Shown here one piece after another: positions 6,884 through 12,683 of a stretch of 12,683 nt of DNA. This DNA is from CAADGU01 sp964467705 (GTDB lineage: Bacteria; Chloroflexota; Anaerolineae; Promineifilales; Promineifilaceae). The stretch is from contig CAYXUZ010000182.1 of assembly GCA_964467705.1 (NCBI GenBank), forward strand, positions 1 through 12,683, given 5' to 3'. Position 1 is the stretch's first letter. Each line of letters opens with the position of its first letter. A model generated the notes under the pieces. The model was not told the DNA's origin and ran no database searches. It worked only from the letters and a program-made list of their open reading frames with translations. A program made the translations under genes and the position numbers.

Positions 6884-7598
6884 AGATAATTCTAAATTAC
6901 GCCCGGCTCTGAAGGCGGGGCTGGAAGCGACTGGGCAAGTGCAGGTGATCGCCGACTGTGACAGCGGCGAGGCCGCGCTGGAGCTTTGTTTGCAGCAGCC
7001 ACCGCAGGCCATTTTGATGGATGTGCAGTTGGCGGGGGAGATGAATGGGATTGACACGGCCGTGGCCATCCGCCGCGAATTCCCCCGAATGCCCGTCGTT
7101 TTCTACTCCATCCAGGACGACGATGCCTACTACCGCGCCTTTCGCCGCTCCGGTATCCTCAGCCACTACGCCTACGTGCGCAAATCCAACTACCTGCTGC
7201 CCCAGATGATTGTGCCCTTGTTGCAAGATGCGGTACACGGCCGTTCCTTCATAGACCCCGACATCGAATCCCGCGTCCAGGAAGTGCGCCACAAAGATGA
7301 ACACGCCCCCATGGATTTGCTGGAACCAAACGAGCAAGAAGTGGCCCGGATGTTGGCCCAGGGCATGAGCAATGAGCAAATCGCCGCCCGCATGGGCTTC
7401 CGCGACAAACGCACCATCAGCCGCATCAACGGCCAGATTTATGCCGCCTGGGGCCTCAACAGCACCACCACCGAGGAAAAAGTAGCCCGCACCCGCGCCG
7501 CCCTCATCGTCCACAACGGCCGTCTACTCACCTGGACAGACGACGGCATTCCCCAAATTTTAGATGCACAGGGGAATTGGGTGGAGTGGAAGAGGTAA
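6858..7598 (+). CDS. NarL/FixJ-type response regulator
   Basis: 246 residues. The receiver domain (about 4-125) has the acidic pair E9-D10, phospho-acceptor D55 in ILMDV, switch residue S84 and K109 in VRK. An output helix-turn-helix of LuxR/NarL shape lies at about 155-201 (LEPNEQEVARMLAQGMSNEQIAARMGF, then TISRINGQIYAAWGL). A Trp-rich tail (215-246) follows, which is longer than usual. The kinase gene 74 bp downstream is very likely the partner. No Shine-Dalgarno precedes the ATG, which lies inside the end of the PD40 gene; the first 40 bases share that gene's AT-rich composition and then GC rises sharply, so the junction may have altered the native 5' end. The TAA stop is the TAA of the first GGTAATC unit of repeat element D. 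Confidence 0.88.
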   Translation: MKLPVQIVEDNSKLRPALKAGLEATGQVQVIADCDSGEAALELCLQQPPQAILMDVQLAGEMNGIDTAVAIRREFPRMPVVFYSIQDDDAYYRAFRRSGILSHYAYVRKSNYLLPQMIVPLLQDAVHGRSFIDPDIESRVQEVRHKDEHAPMDLLEPNEQEVARMLAQGMSNEQIAARMGFRDKRTISRINGQIYAAWGLNSTTTEEKVARTRAALIVHNGRLLTWTDDGIPQILDAQGNWVEWKR

Positions 7599-7668
7599 TC
7601 GGTAATCAGTAATCGGTGATCGGAGGGTCGAACCGATTACCGATTACCGTTCACCGATTACCGATTAC
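7594..7668. repeat. heptamer inverted repeat, GGTAATC class (element D)
   Basis: Left arm of four 7-bp units: GGTAATC, GGTAATC, AGTAATC and GGTGATC (7594-7621). Right arm of five inverted units: CCGATTA, CCGATTA, CCGTTCA, CCGATTA and CCGATTA (7633-7667). The loop is about 10 bases. It fills nearly the whole gap between regulator and kinase, carries the regulator's TAA and ends five bases before the kinase ATG. A long stem in the shared mRNA would be expected to affect kinase expression. Confidence 0.85.
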
Positions 7669-7672
7669 GAGA

Positions 7673-9811
7673 ATGAGCCAAAATCTTTACCTCAACTGGG
7701 CCATCGTGGCCGTTTCGCTTTTTAATGCCCTGCTGCTCATCTGGCTGGGGCTGACGGTGCTGCTCAATTCTGACCGGCGCGCCTGGGGCATCTGGATTGC
7801 CAGCGCCGGGCTGCTGTTGGGCGCACTATTTTTTGTCAGCCATTCGGCCATTGCCGGACTCGGCTTCAACATCACCTGGCGCAGCATGATTTTTTGGTGG
7901 ACGGTGGGCATGATACCGGTCATCCTGCTGCCCTATGCCTGGTATGTGGTCATCCTCTGGTACGCCGGGTTTTGGGCCGGGCCACCTGCCAGATTGCGCC
8001 AGCGCCAGCAGTGGTGGCTGACGGCCGTTACCCTGTTGCTCCTGGGTGGATTGCTCAGTTTTGGCCTGGGGTTACTGCTGCTCATTATTCCCGCGCCGGA
8101 ACTAAACAGTTTGCGCCTGTCCGTGCGCTGGTCATTTGCCGGGATACCTTTGCTGGCGGTTGGTTACAGCATTTATGCCTTGCTGTGCATGGGCCTGTCG
8201 TTGGATGCCCTGCGGCAGCCTGGCCCATCAGAGCGGATGATGGGAGCGGTAGCCAGGCAGCGGGCACGGCCGTATCTCATGGCTGCCTCGATTGTGCTGA
8301 TGCTGGTCAGTTTGCTTGTTACGGGAGCTATGTTGTGGGTGGTGCAAGACGCCCACCGCCGTACCTTTTTGGAAATATACTTTGTCTCGCGGGAATTAGT
8401 CGCCCGCTTTGATCTATTCGTCTCCTCACTCATCGGCGTGGTGATATTGCTGGTCGGTCAGGCCGTCGTTTCTTATGAAGTGTTTACGGGCAAGACACTG
8501 CCCCGGCGGGGGCTGGCGCGTCATTGGTACCGGGCGATTGCTCTCAGCGCAGGCACAGCCGTACTCATCAGTGCCACCCTCACCATCCAGCTACGGCCGT
8601 TATATGGGCAGGTGTTGGTGGCGATGCTCATTGCCGTCTTTTATGCGTTAGTTAGCTGGCGTTCCTATGTGGAACGGGAGCGGATGATGGAGCAGCTACG
8701 GCCGTTTGTCAGCAGCCAGCGTTTGCTCGACCAGCTTCTCACCCCTTCTAGCCCCCAAGAGGTAGACATTGACGCACCCTTTCGTGCCCTTTGCCGGGAA
8801 TTGTTGGATGCAAAAATGGCCTATCTGACGGCCGTTGGCCCACTCGCGCCCCTGGTTGGTCCGCCGCTCACCTACCCCACCCCCGCACTCAATCTGCCGC
8901 CTTTGGCTGGACTTACGGCTCAGTTTAGCTCCCCGCAAACGCTCATGGTTCCACTCGACCCGGAACAGTACAGCGGTGCGATTTGGGCTATCCCACTGTG
9001 GAGTGAACGAGGCCTTATTGGTCTCTTTTTGCTGGGCGAAAAGAACAGCGGTGGCCTGTACAGCCAGGAAGAAATTGACATTGCCCGCGTCAGCGGCGAA
9101 CGGCTGATTGATACCCAGGCCAGCGCGGAAATGGCCCGCCGCCTGATGCTTTTGCAGCGCGAACGGCTGGCCCAAAGCCAGGTCATTGACCAGCAAACCC
9201 GCCGTGTGCTGCACGACGACATCCTGCCCAATTTGCAGGCGGCCATGATCGCTCTTAGCAATCCAGGCAACGAAAACGGCCGTATTCCCGATGCCCTCAC
9301 CCTGCTCAGCGACGCCCACAAACAAATCTCTGACCTACTGCACAACATGCCCACCACCACTGTGCCCGAAGTGGCCCGCCTGGGGCTGGTACGTGCCCTG
9401 CGCCGGGCCGTTGACAACGATCTGGCCTCTGCCTTTGATGAGGTAACATGGGAAATTGCGCCGGCAGCTGCCGAAAAAGCGGAAACCATCCCCACTTTAA
9501 CAGCCGAAGTCATTTTTTATGCGGCACGGGAAGCGATTCGTAATGCGGCCAGGCATGGGCGAGGGGAAAATGGGGCACGGCCGTTGCACTTGACCATCGC
9601 CATCTCCTGGCCCGCCGGTTTGCAAATTGCCATTGTGGATAACGGAGTTGGCATCCAGCCAGCCACCCCCACCGCTGGTAACGGGCACGGCCTGGCCTTA
9701 CACAGTACTATGATGGCCGTTGTTGGCGGCGTCATCAGCGTGGATTCTATTCTAGGCGAACGGACAGAGGTGGTGTTATCGCTCCCCTTTTCGGTCAGTA
9801 GTGAGCGGTAA
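7673..9811 (+). CDS. sensor histidine kinase with N-terminal multi-helix membrane region (HisKA_3-like)
   Basis: 712 residues from the ATG at 7673; the frame is open back to 7616, but those 19 codons only translate repeat element D. The N-terminus has about seven to nine membrane helices (8-31, 39-57, 73-100, 113-140, 153-178, 201-224, 246-268, 287-306, 313-329). A GAF-like region follows (about 360-480). The phosphorylation site is LHDDILPNLQ with H514, as in HisKA_3 kinases that pair with NarL-type regulators. The ATP-binding domain has the N box (E620, N624, H628), G1 box D656-N-G-V-G660 and G2 box G669-N-G-H-G673. It would autophosphorylate at the membrane and phosphorylate the upstream regulator. 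Seven copies of ACGGCCGT lie in it. Its TAA is inside repeat element E. The signal is unknown. Confidence 0.9.
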   Translation: MSQNLYLNWAIVAVSLFNALLLIWLGLTVLLNSDRRAWGIWIASAGLLLGALFFVSHSAIAGLGFNITWRSMIFWWTVGMIPVILLPYAWYVVILWYAGFWAGPPARLRQRQQWWLTAVTLLLLGGLLSFGLGLLLLIIPAPELNSLRLSVRWSFAGIPLLAVGYSIYALLCMGLSLDALRQPGPSERMMGAVARQRARPYLMAASIVLMLVSLLVTGAMLWVVQDAHRRTFLEIYFVSRELVARFDLFVSSLIGVVILLVGQAVVSYEVFTGKTLPRRGLARHWYRAIALSAGTAVLISATLTIQLRPLYGQVLVAMLIAVFYALVSWRSYVERERMMEQLRPFVSSQRLLDQLLTPSSPQEVDIDAPFRALCRELLDAKMAYLTAVGPLAPLVGPPLTYPTPALNLPPLAGLTAQFSSPQTLMVPLDPEQYSGAIWAIPLWSERGLIGLFLLGEKNSGGLYSQEEIDIARVSGERLIDTQASAEMARRLMLLQRERLAQSQVIDQQTRRVLHDDILPNLQAAMIALSNPGNENGRIPDALTLLSDAHKQISDLLHNMPTTTVPEVARLGLVRALRRAVDNDLASAFDEVTWEIAPAAAEKAETIPTLTAEVIFYAAREAIRNAARHGRGENGARPLHLTIAISWPAGLQIAIVDNGVGIQPATPTAGNGHGLALHSTMMAVVGGVISVDSILGERTEVVLSLPFSVSSER

Positions 9812-9850
9812 GTAGTCAGCAGTGGCAACCATTTACTGCTTACTGCTCAC
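9794..9850. repeat. heptamer inverted repeat between convergent genes (element E)
   Basis: Left arm in 7-bp units GTCAGTA, GTGAGCG, GTAAGTA, GTCAGCA (9794-9821). The right arm, read on the minus strand, gives GTGAGCA, GTAAGCA and GTAAAT (9850-9831). Arms pair imperfectly around a short loop. The left arm carries the kinase TAA (9809-9811) and the right arm the TAA of the MBL gene (9842-9840). The hairpin sits where both converging transcripts end and could act as a two-way terminator, although there is no T-run. Confidence 0.75.
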
Positions 9851-10748
9851 TTTCCCTCTTTCGCCAATACCGCATCATCCCATCCACCGACATATACAGA
9901 GGGTTGGCAATCTCGTATTTGCTGATGGAATCATCAGAGAGACCGGCGGCCTGGGCACGGCCGTGATTCCAGGCGGTGTATGCGGCGATCAACTCATCAC
10001 GTTCCACACCCGCCACCATCTTCTCCTGCACAAAGTAGGCCGAATCGTCCACCAGCTTCTTAATGGCCTGCAAATGCTTGGTAACATCGTTGATCGCGCC
10101 AAAATGGGTAGGATAAATCGTTTCTAGTTCCATTGCCAGCAGTTTGTCCAGGGATGACTGCCAGGCTTCCCGGTCAAATTCCGGTGGGGGGGCCGGGATG
10201 TCCAGCAACGGCCGTGCCCCTAACTTCATACCCCCCACATCCCCGGTAAAAGCGACATTCCCCAGCCGAATGACATGGTGGTGGCGAGCGTGACCGGGGG
10301 TTTCAACGGCCGTAAATGTCAAGCCGCCCGCTTCAATTGTGTCGCCATCATGCAGGGGGACTACTTTTTCAGCCGGTGCGGGCAGCAATTGCCCCCACAA
10401 AGGCTCCATCTGGTCGCCATAAATACGGGTAGCGCTGGCTATCAGCTTTTCGGGGTTAATTAAGTGCCCTGCCCCAAAGTGGTGCACGTAAATCGTTGCA
10501 CCCTGTTGTGCCCACCATCCGGCCGCTCCGGCATGGTCAAAATGAATATGGGTCACAATCACATGGTGAATATCTGCCGGTTGTGCTCCATGTTGGCGTA
10601 ACTGAGCCTGTAAAGTGGGTAAAGTGGAACCCGGCCCTGTTTCCACCAGCACCAACCCAGATGGCCCCGTAATCAGATAGGCCGCGATGGTTTCAGTTTC
10701 ACCCTGAAAGTGTAGATCAAGTGTGTGAATCGCATGGGTAGTAGTCAT
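9840..10748 (-). CDS. MBL-fold metallohydrolase
   Basis: 302 residues from the ATG at 10748. The metal-binding motif HxHxDH is T-H67-I-H69-F-D71-H72; further ligands are H153 in PGHARHHH, D170 in FTGD and H215 in YPTHFG, so the binuclear zinc site is complete. The fold covers about 5-220; a helical C-terminal part (220-302) resembles glyoxalase II-like and other MBL hydrolases with an alpha-helical tail. The substrate cannot be told from sequence; hydrolysis of a thioester, lactone or similar bond is usual. The frame also begins two codons earlier with TTG at 10754, but ATG is preferred. A TATGAT box lies at 10765-10760, so the leader would be only a few bases. It converges with the kinase gene and its stop is inside repeat element E. 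Confidence 0.88.
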   Translation of the reverse strand: MTTTHAIHTLDLHFQGETETIAAYLITGPSGLVLVETGPGSTLPTLQAQLRQHGAQPADIHHVIVTHIHFDHAGAAGWWAQQGATIYVHHFGAGHLINPEKLIASATRIYGDQMEPLWGQLLPAPAEKVVPLHDGDTIEAGGLTFTAVETPGHARHHHVIRLGNVAFTGDVGGMKLGARPLLDIPAPPPEFDREAWQSSLDKLLAMELETIYPTHFGAINDVTKHLQAIKKLVDDSAYFVQEKMVAGVERDELIAAYTAWNHGRAQAAGLSDDSISKYEIANPLYMSVDGMMRYWRKRESEQ

Positions 10749-10783
10749 GGGCAAATGTTATCATATATCCCTAGAATGGGGGA

Positions 10784-11509
10784 TCATTCTTTCCGACCCT
10801 CCAGACAGTGCCAGATGTGGACACGGCCGTCATACCAATAAATGTCATGGTCAACCCCACGGTTATACGCCTGAGCGGCGGCACGGCCATGACCATAAAA
10901 ACGCTTTTCGATTGGGCGTTGTCCGTTCCCCGTCATCCCTTGCATAAACAGGTCTGACAATGCCTGATTGATTCGTTTTTGCTGGCCCTTCGGCTGTAAT
11001 CGGTGTGGCCCGGTATAACTGTTGGGTAATTGCCAGGCAACATAACTTTGATTTTTTGTTCCCTGGACCCCGTTCTTGTCGTTTAGTCTGAATGTCGCCT
11101 GGCCGTGCTGCCAGGCTGCCTCTTCCTGCGCCATCTCGCTGGCCTTGCCGCCAATGGCAAAATGGCGTCTGGCGCGCACACGAGCTACCTTTTCATACCG
11201 GCGCTGGGTGCGGGGTATGACGTGCGTCAGGCTGGCAATCGTCTCGCGGGCAATGGGAGGGGGGGGGTGCCCATGTGTCGCCTTTTCCGTGCGGCTACTG
11301 TGAAACGAGGCGTACAAATGGGCACGCACCTGGCCAATGGTTTGTGTCAGGACGGAGACTGGCAACGCGACGGGTGGCAGCGCCAGCCGATTGACCTGCA
11401 AAGCTACGGCCACACGTGCGGTGGAATGTAACCAGATACGACCTACCCCTGCGTAGGCAGGTGGGCCGTCACCTCGTACCCAAAAAATCCCGTCCCCGTC
11501 TGCCAACAA
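10784..11509 (-). pseudogene. 3' part of a frameshifted gene: helix-turn-helix protein of unknown function
   Basis: 241 codons open from a TTG at 11509 to TGA at 10784. I do not recognise a family. Residues 85-115 (PIARETIASL then IPRTQRRYEKVARV) look like a helix-turn-helix of the winged type. Conserved-looking segments with many aromatic residues follow: AAWQHGQATFRL (131-142) and SYVAWQLPNSYTGPH (155-169). The frame starts without an ATG or Shine-Dalgarno and its first residues, LLADGDGIFWV, read as a direct continuation of the upstream frame (HLTNKQ), so this and 11469-12035 are one gene split by a one-base shift near 11508-11510. A run of nine G (11259-11267 on the plus strand) encodes its prolines and could slip. 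It holds one ACGGCCGT (10823). It may be dead or need frameshifting. Confidence 0.6.
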
Positions 11510-12035
11510 ATTGCTTATTGGTCAGATGTGCACGCACTTCTTCTAGGTCAAGCCAGCCCCGCTCGGCGCTGTCCAGGTGGCGCAGCAACAGCCAGATGCG
11601 CCCTGGCGCGGTCAATTCCCGTTGAAACATTCCGGCGGCAATGTCGGGGTAGAGTTTGATGGTAGGGGAGGATGTGGGAGGAGATTGAGAGACTGAGAGA
11701 CTGAGAGATTGGGAGGCAATAAGTCTGGGGAATTGGGCACTTTCGTTAATCTCCCAATCTCCCAATCTCTTAATCTCATTCTTTCGGGCAACGGCTGTCA
11801 GCGCCGTACTGCCCCAACCGAGGTGATCAGGTAAATCGGCGGGCAGTTGGAGGGGAGAGGGAGGGGGAGTACGGCCGTGATTAACCCGATCAACCGGCGC
11901 TCCCATCGCCAGTCTTTCTTCACGTGATTTTTCCTGTAACTGCGCCAGTCGTCCCTGGGCAGCTAACAAATCGGCCGAAACTTCTCCCGCCGGAAGAGCC
12001 ACAATCCGCTCAACTTTTCCCGGCAAGAGCAGCAA
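11469..12035 (-). pseudogene. 5' part of a frameshifted gene, with a repeat inserted in frame
   Basis: 188 codons from a TTG at 12035, just after an in-frame TAG at 12047-12045, so no ATG start is available at that end; the gene may be truncated at its 5' end or begin at an internal ATG. Residues 1-45 look like a short coiled helix (LLAAQGRLAQLQEKSREERL). Residues about 86-119 are a translation of repeat element C. The native sequence resumes with IKLYPDIAAGMFQRELTAPGRIWLLLRHLD and a probable winged-helix part (SAERGWLDLEEVRAHLTNKQ). After that the frame turns into FVGRRGRDFLGTR and stops, while the +1 frame continues sensibly in 10784-11509. One extra T in the TTT at 11510-11508 would explain the break. 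Function is unknown. Confidence 0.55.
11681..11778. repeat. inverted repeat of 8-bp units, GAGATTG class (element C), inside a gene
   Basis: Left arm: GAGATTGA, GAGACTGA, GAGACTGA, GAGATTGG (11681-11712). Right arm: TAATCTCCC then AATCTCCC, AATCTCTT and AATCTC (11747-11778). About 34 bases separate the arms. Same unit as elements A and B, but larger and located within coding sequence, where it stays open in the minus-strand frame and adds a Ser/Leu/Gln-rich segment. It looks like an insertion. Confidence 0.8.
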
Positions 12036-12087
12036 GCAGGCAACCTAAACCAAGCCCTCTGCAAGATGAGCTTGTACGGCAACGTCA

Positions 12088-12116
12088 TTGACAGCCTGAC
12101 CTGCCTATGCTATTCT
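12088..12116 (+). promoter_or_regulatory. strong sigma70-type promoter of the small RNA
   Basis: Perfect -35 TTGACA (12088-12093), 17-bp spacer, TATTCT (12111-12116, 4 of 6) with an extended -10 TGC (12108-12110). The start point is predicted at about 12123. No plus-strand open frame of note follows before the terminator at 12231-12262. Confidence 0.65.
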
Positions 12117-12122
12117 CTTACC

Positions 12123-12262
12123 TGAGACACGGTAAGCTACCAGGGGACAAAAAATCCCCCTCCCCAATCAAGGGACACTGTAACGGGTGTTGGCGGCACC
12201 AAACAGTTTAGTAGCTTGCTAAAATAAACGAAGGCCGGGCGCTGCAACGTCTGGCCTTTTTT
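12123..12262 (+). ncRNA. unclassified structured small RNA, about 140 nt
   Basis: The segment lies between a strong promoter and a textbook intrinsic terminator and has no convincing coding frame. It folds by eye into a closed multibranch: a 7-bp closing helix AAGCTAC/GTAGCTT (12134-12140 with 12211-12217), hairpin GGGGA/TCCCC (12143-12147 with 12155-12159), hairpin TCCC/GGGA (12161-12164 with 12172-12175), and helix ACTGT/ACAGT (12177-12181 with 12203-12207) topped by GGTG/CACC (12186-12189 with 12197-12200). A competing local hairpin GGTA/TACC (12131-12134 with 12138-12141) would break the closing helix, so two states are possible. I find no 4.5S, tmRNA, 6S or common riboswitch signature. 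It may be a trans-acting RNA or the partner of a neighbouring system. Confidence 0.6.
12231..12262 (+). terminator. intrinsic terminator of the small RNA
   Basis: Stem AAGGCCGGGCG (12231-12241) with CGTCTGGCCTT (12248-12258), 11 pairs including two G-T wobbles, loop CTGCAA, then six T (12257-12262). All parts of a Rho-independent terminator on the plus strand are present. Confidence 0.85.
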
Positions 12263-12266
12263 CTTG

Positions 12267-12309
12267 CACTAAGACCCTAAGGATTTTGAAAACCCTTAGG
12301 GTCTTAGTG
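12267..12309. repeat. long perfect hairpin, REP/MITE-like
   Basis: A 16-bp perfect stem, CACTAAGACCCTAAGG (12267-12282) with its complement at 12294-12309. The 11-base interior can pair four further bases (TTTT 12284-12287 with AAAA 12289-12292). It starts four bases after the terminator's T-run, so it is not needed for termination. It has no open frame, terminal duplication or transposase. Its AAACC/GGTTT-like centre resembles the element at 2099-2125. Confidence 0.75.
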
Positions 12310-12503
12310 GTTTATACAGCCTGGTAATGCTGCATCCATGCCCAAAACAAGATCAAAAGATACAATTCATGGGCAGAGGGTCTAAACTGAGGTCAGTCTA
12401 TCAAAAATAAAACACTATGTCAACAAATCTATAGGCTATAGATTGCGAAATCTGAGATAGTATATCTACCCATTGGTGAAAACTTGCCGGTTTTGGCATA
12501 AAC
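12310..12503. other. AT-rich intergenic stretch with operator-like palindromes
   Basis: No gene is supported here. A perfect 17-bp palindrome, ATCTATAG-G-CTATAGAT (12427-12443), is followed by AGATA-GTA-TATCT (12455-12467), 60-110 bases upstream of the ATPase ATG. They could bind a dimeric regulator of that gene or form small hairpins. The minus-strand open frame across 12401-12661 has no recognisable features and runs against the ATPase. Confidence 0.45.
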
Positions 12504-12532
12504 TTGACAACTTCACACTCCTTATATACGAT
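12504..12532 (+). promoter_or_regulatory. promoter of the ATPase gene, probably leaderless
   Basis: Perfect TTGACA (12504-12509), 17-bp spacer and TACGAT (12527-12532, 4 of 6), then exactly 7 bases to ATG 12540, the same geometry as at the radical SAM gene. There is no Shine-Dalgarno sequence. TATATA at 12523-12528 is an alternative -10 but at only 13 bp spacing. Confidence 0.55.
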
Positions 12533-12539
12533 CAGCGCC

Positions 12540-12683
12540 ATGAACGTCACCGGCCAATTTGAACTCAACTTTGAACAATACAAACCAGACTGGGACAAGC
12601 TGGGAGTTGTCGTGCCCCCGTTTACCATTGAGGCCGATCCGCGCTTCATGTACCTCTCCACCGAGACCCGGCGTGCGCTATCT
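12540..12683 (+). CDS. ExeA-like AAA ATPase, N-terminal part, cut by window edge
   Basis: 48 codons from ATG 12540 to the edge. Residues 26-48 (PPFTIEADPRFMYLSTETRRALS) fit the opening of ExeA/MshM-type ATPases, which typically read PFxLTPDPRFLYLSxxHxEAL just before the Walker A loop; the P-loop itself would lie beyond the edge. The first 25 residues (QFELNFEQYKPDWDKLG) are longer than the usual ExeA leader. Family members serve secretion-system assembly, and relatives serve transposition target choice or unknown tasks, so a role cannot be fixed here. The promoter 7 bases upstream supports this start. The nearest upstream transcript is the small RNA on the same strand. Confidence 0.6.
   Translation, partial: MNVTGQFELNFEQYKPDWDKLGVVVPPFTIEADPRFMYLSTETRRALS

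Larger units (their letters stand above)
43..11878. repeat. dispersed 8-bp palindrome ACGGCCGT, 33 copies
   Basis: Start positions: 43, 790, 1295, 1354, 2222, 2295, 2334, 2529, 2673, 2913, 3466, 3627, 4324, 4416, 4650, 4921, 5096, 5382, 7056, 7237, 7516, 8021, 8266, 8593, 8698, 8828, 9286, 9577, 9957, 10208, 10306, 10823, 11871. All lie in coding sequence (one in each part of the split gene). In the sense frame they encode T-A-V (12), x-G-R (12) or x-R-P (9). None is in the AT-rich PD40 gene or after 11878. Confidence 0.9.

Noticed and set aside
7594..7668. CRISPR-like array
   Set aside because: Units are 7 bp, contiguous and inverted about a centre; there are no spacers and no cas genes.
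7616..7672. Longer kinase start at 7616
   Set aside because: The 19 extra codons only translate the GGTAATC inverted repeat; the hydrophobic N-terminus begins after ATG 7673.
10749..10754. TTG start of the MBL gene at 10754
   Set aside because: An ATG follows two codons later and the beta-lactamase fold does not need the extra residues.
12123..12262. Retron msr/msd or riboswitch identity for the small RNA
   Set aside because: No reverse transcriptase gene is in view, no priming-site pattern is clear, and the terminator ends the transcript well before the next gene, so neither label is supported.
12401..12661. Minus-strand open frame of 86 codons
   Set aside because: It crosses the palindromes and the ATPase promoter and start, and shows no recognisable protein features.

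Overview
The window is a bacterial chromosomal segment, mostly GC-rich coding sequence, with seven complete protein genes in good condition plus one probable newcomer, one broken gene and two genes cut by the window edges. Gene content (radical SAM/HhH protein, VanZ and DUF4153/4173-type membrane proteins, PD40-propeller lipoprotein, 7TM histidine kinase with NarL-type regulator), heptamer-based intergenic repeats and a very frequent 8-bp palindrome suggest a Chloroflexota (Anaerolineae-like) organism. This is an inference; no rRNA or marker gene is present to prove it.

Layout. (1) 1-1963, minus strand: a radical SAM protein with a helix-hairpin-helix tail, from a strong sigma70-type promoter that abuts its ATG, followed with an ATGA overlap by a lipoprotein carrying a PD40 propeller that runs off the left edge. 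(2) 2138-5587, minus strand: an apparent four-gene membrane-protein operon, VanZ-like, DUF4153/4173-like, DUF1361, then a three-helix membrane protein. (3) 5708-6883, plus strand: an AT-richer gene for a membrane-anchored PD40 propeller, probably a newcomer. (4) 6858-9811, plus strand: NarL/FixJ-type response regulator and a 7TM-type sensor histidine kinase, very likely partners. (5) 9840-10748, minus strand: MBL-fold metallohydrolase, convergent with the kinase. (6) 10784-12035, minus strand: a helix-turn-helix protein of unknown function, split by a frameshift and invaded by a repeat. (7) 12048-12539: non-coding, holding a well-formed promoter, a structured RNA of about 140 nt, a textbook terminator, a long perfect hairpin and operator-like palindromes. 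(8) 12540-end, plus strand: start of an ExeA-like AAA ATPase.

Three signals are not explained by gene annotation. First, the palindrome ACGGCCGT occurs 33 times (below one expected by chance), is spread almost evenly over the three reading frames, and is absent from the AT-rich gene and the last 0.8 kb: a HIP1-like genome motif. Second, gene ends are capped by inverted repeats built from 7-8 bp units (GAGATTG, GGTAATC, GTNAGYR) which themselves supply the stop codons of five genes; another copy lies inside the broken gene. Third, an unassigned small RNA locus sits at 12123-12262. In addition, first genes of transcripts seem to be leaderless (-10 box, 7 nt, ATG), whereas downstream genes have Shine-Dalgarno sites.
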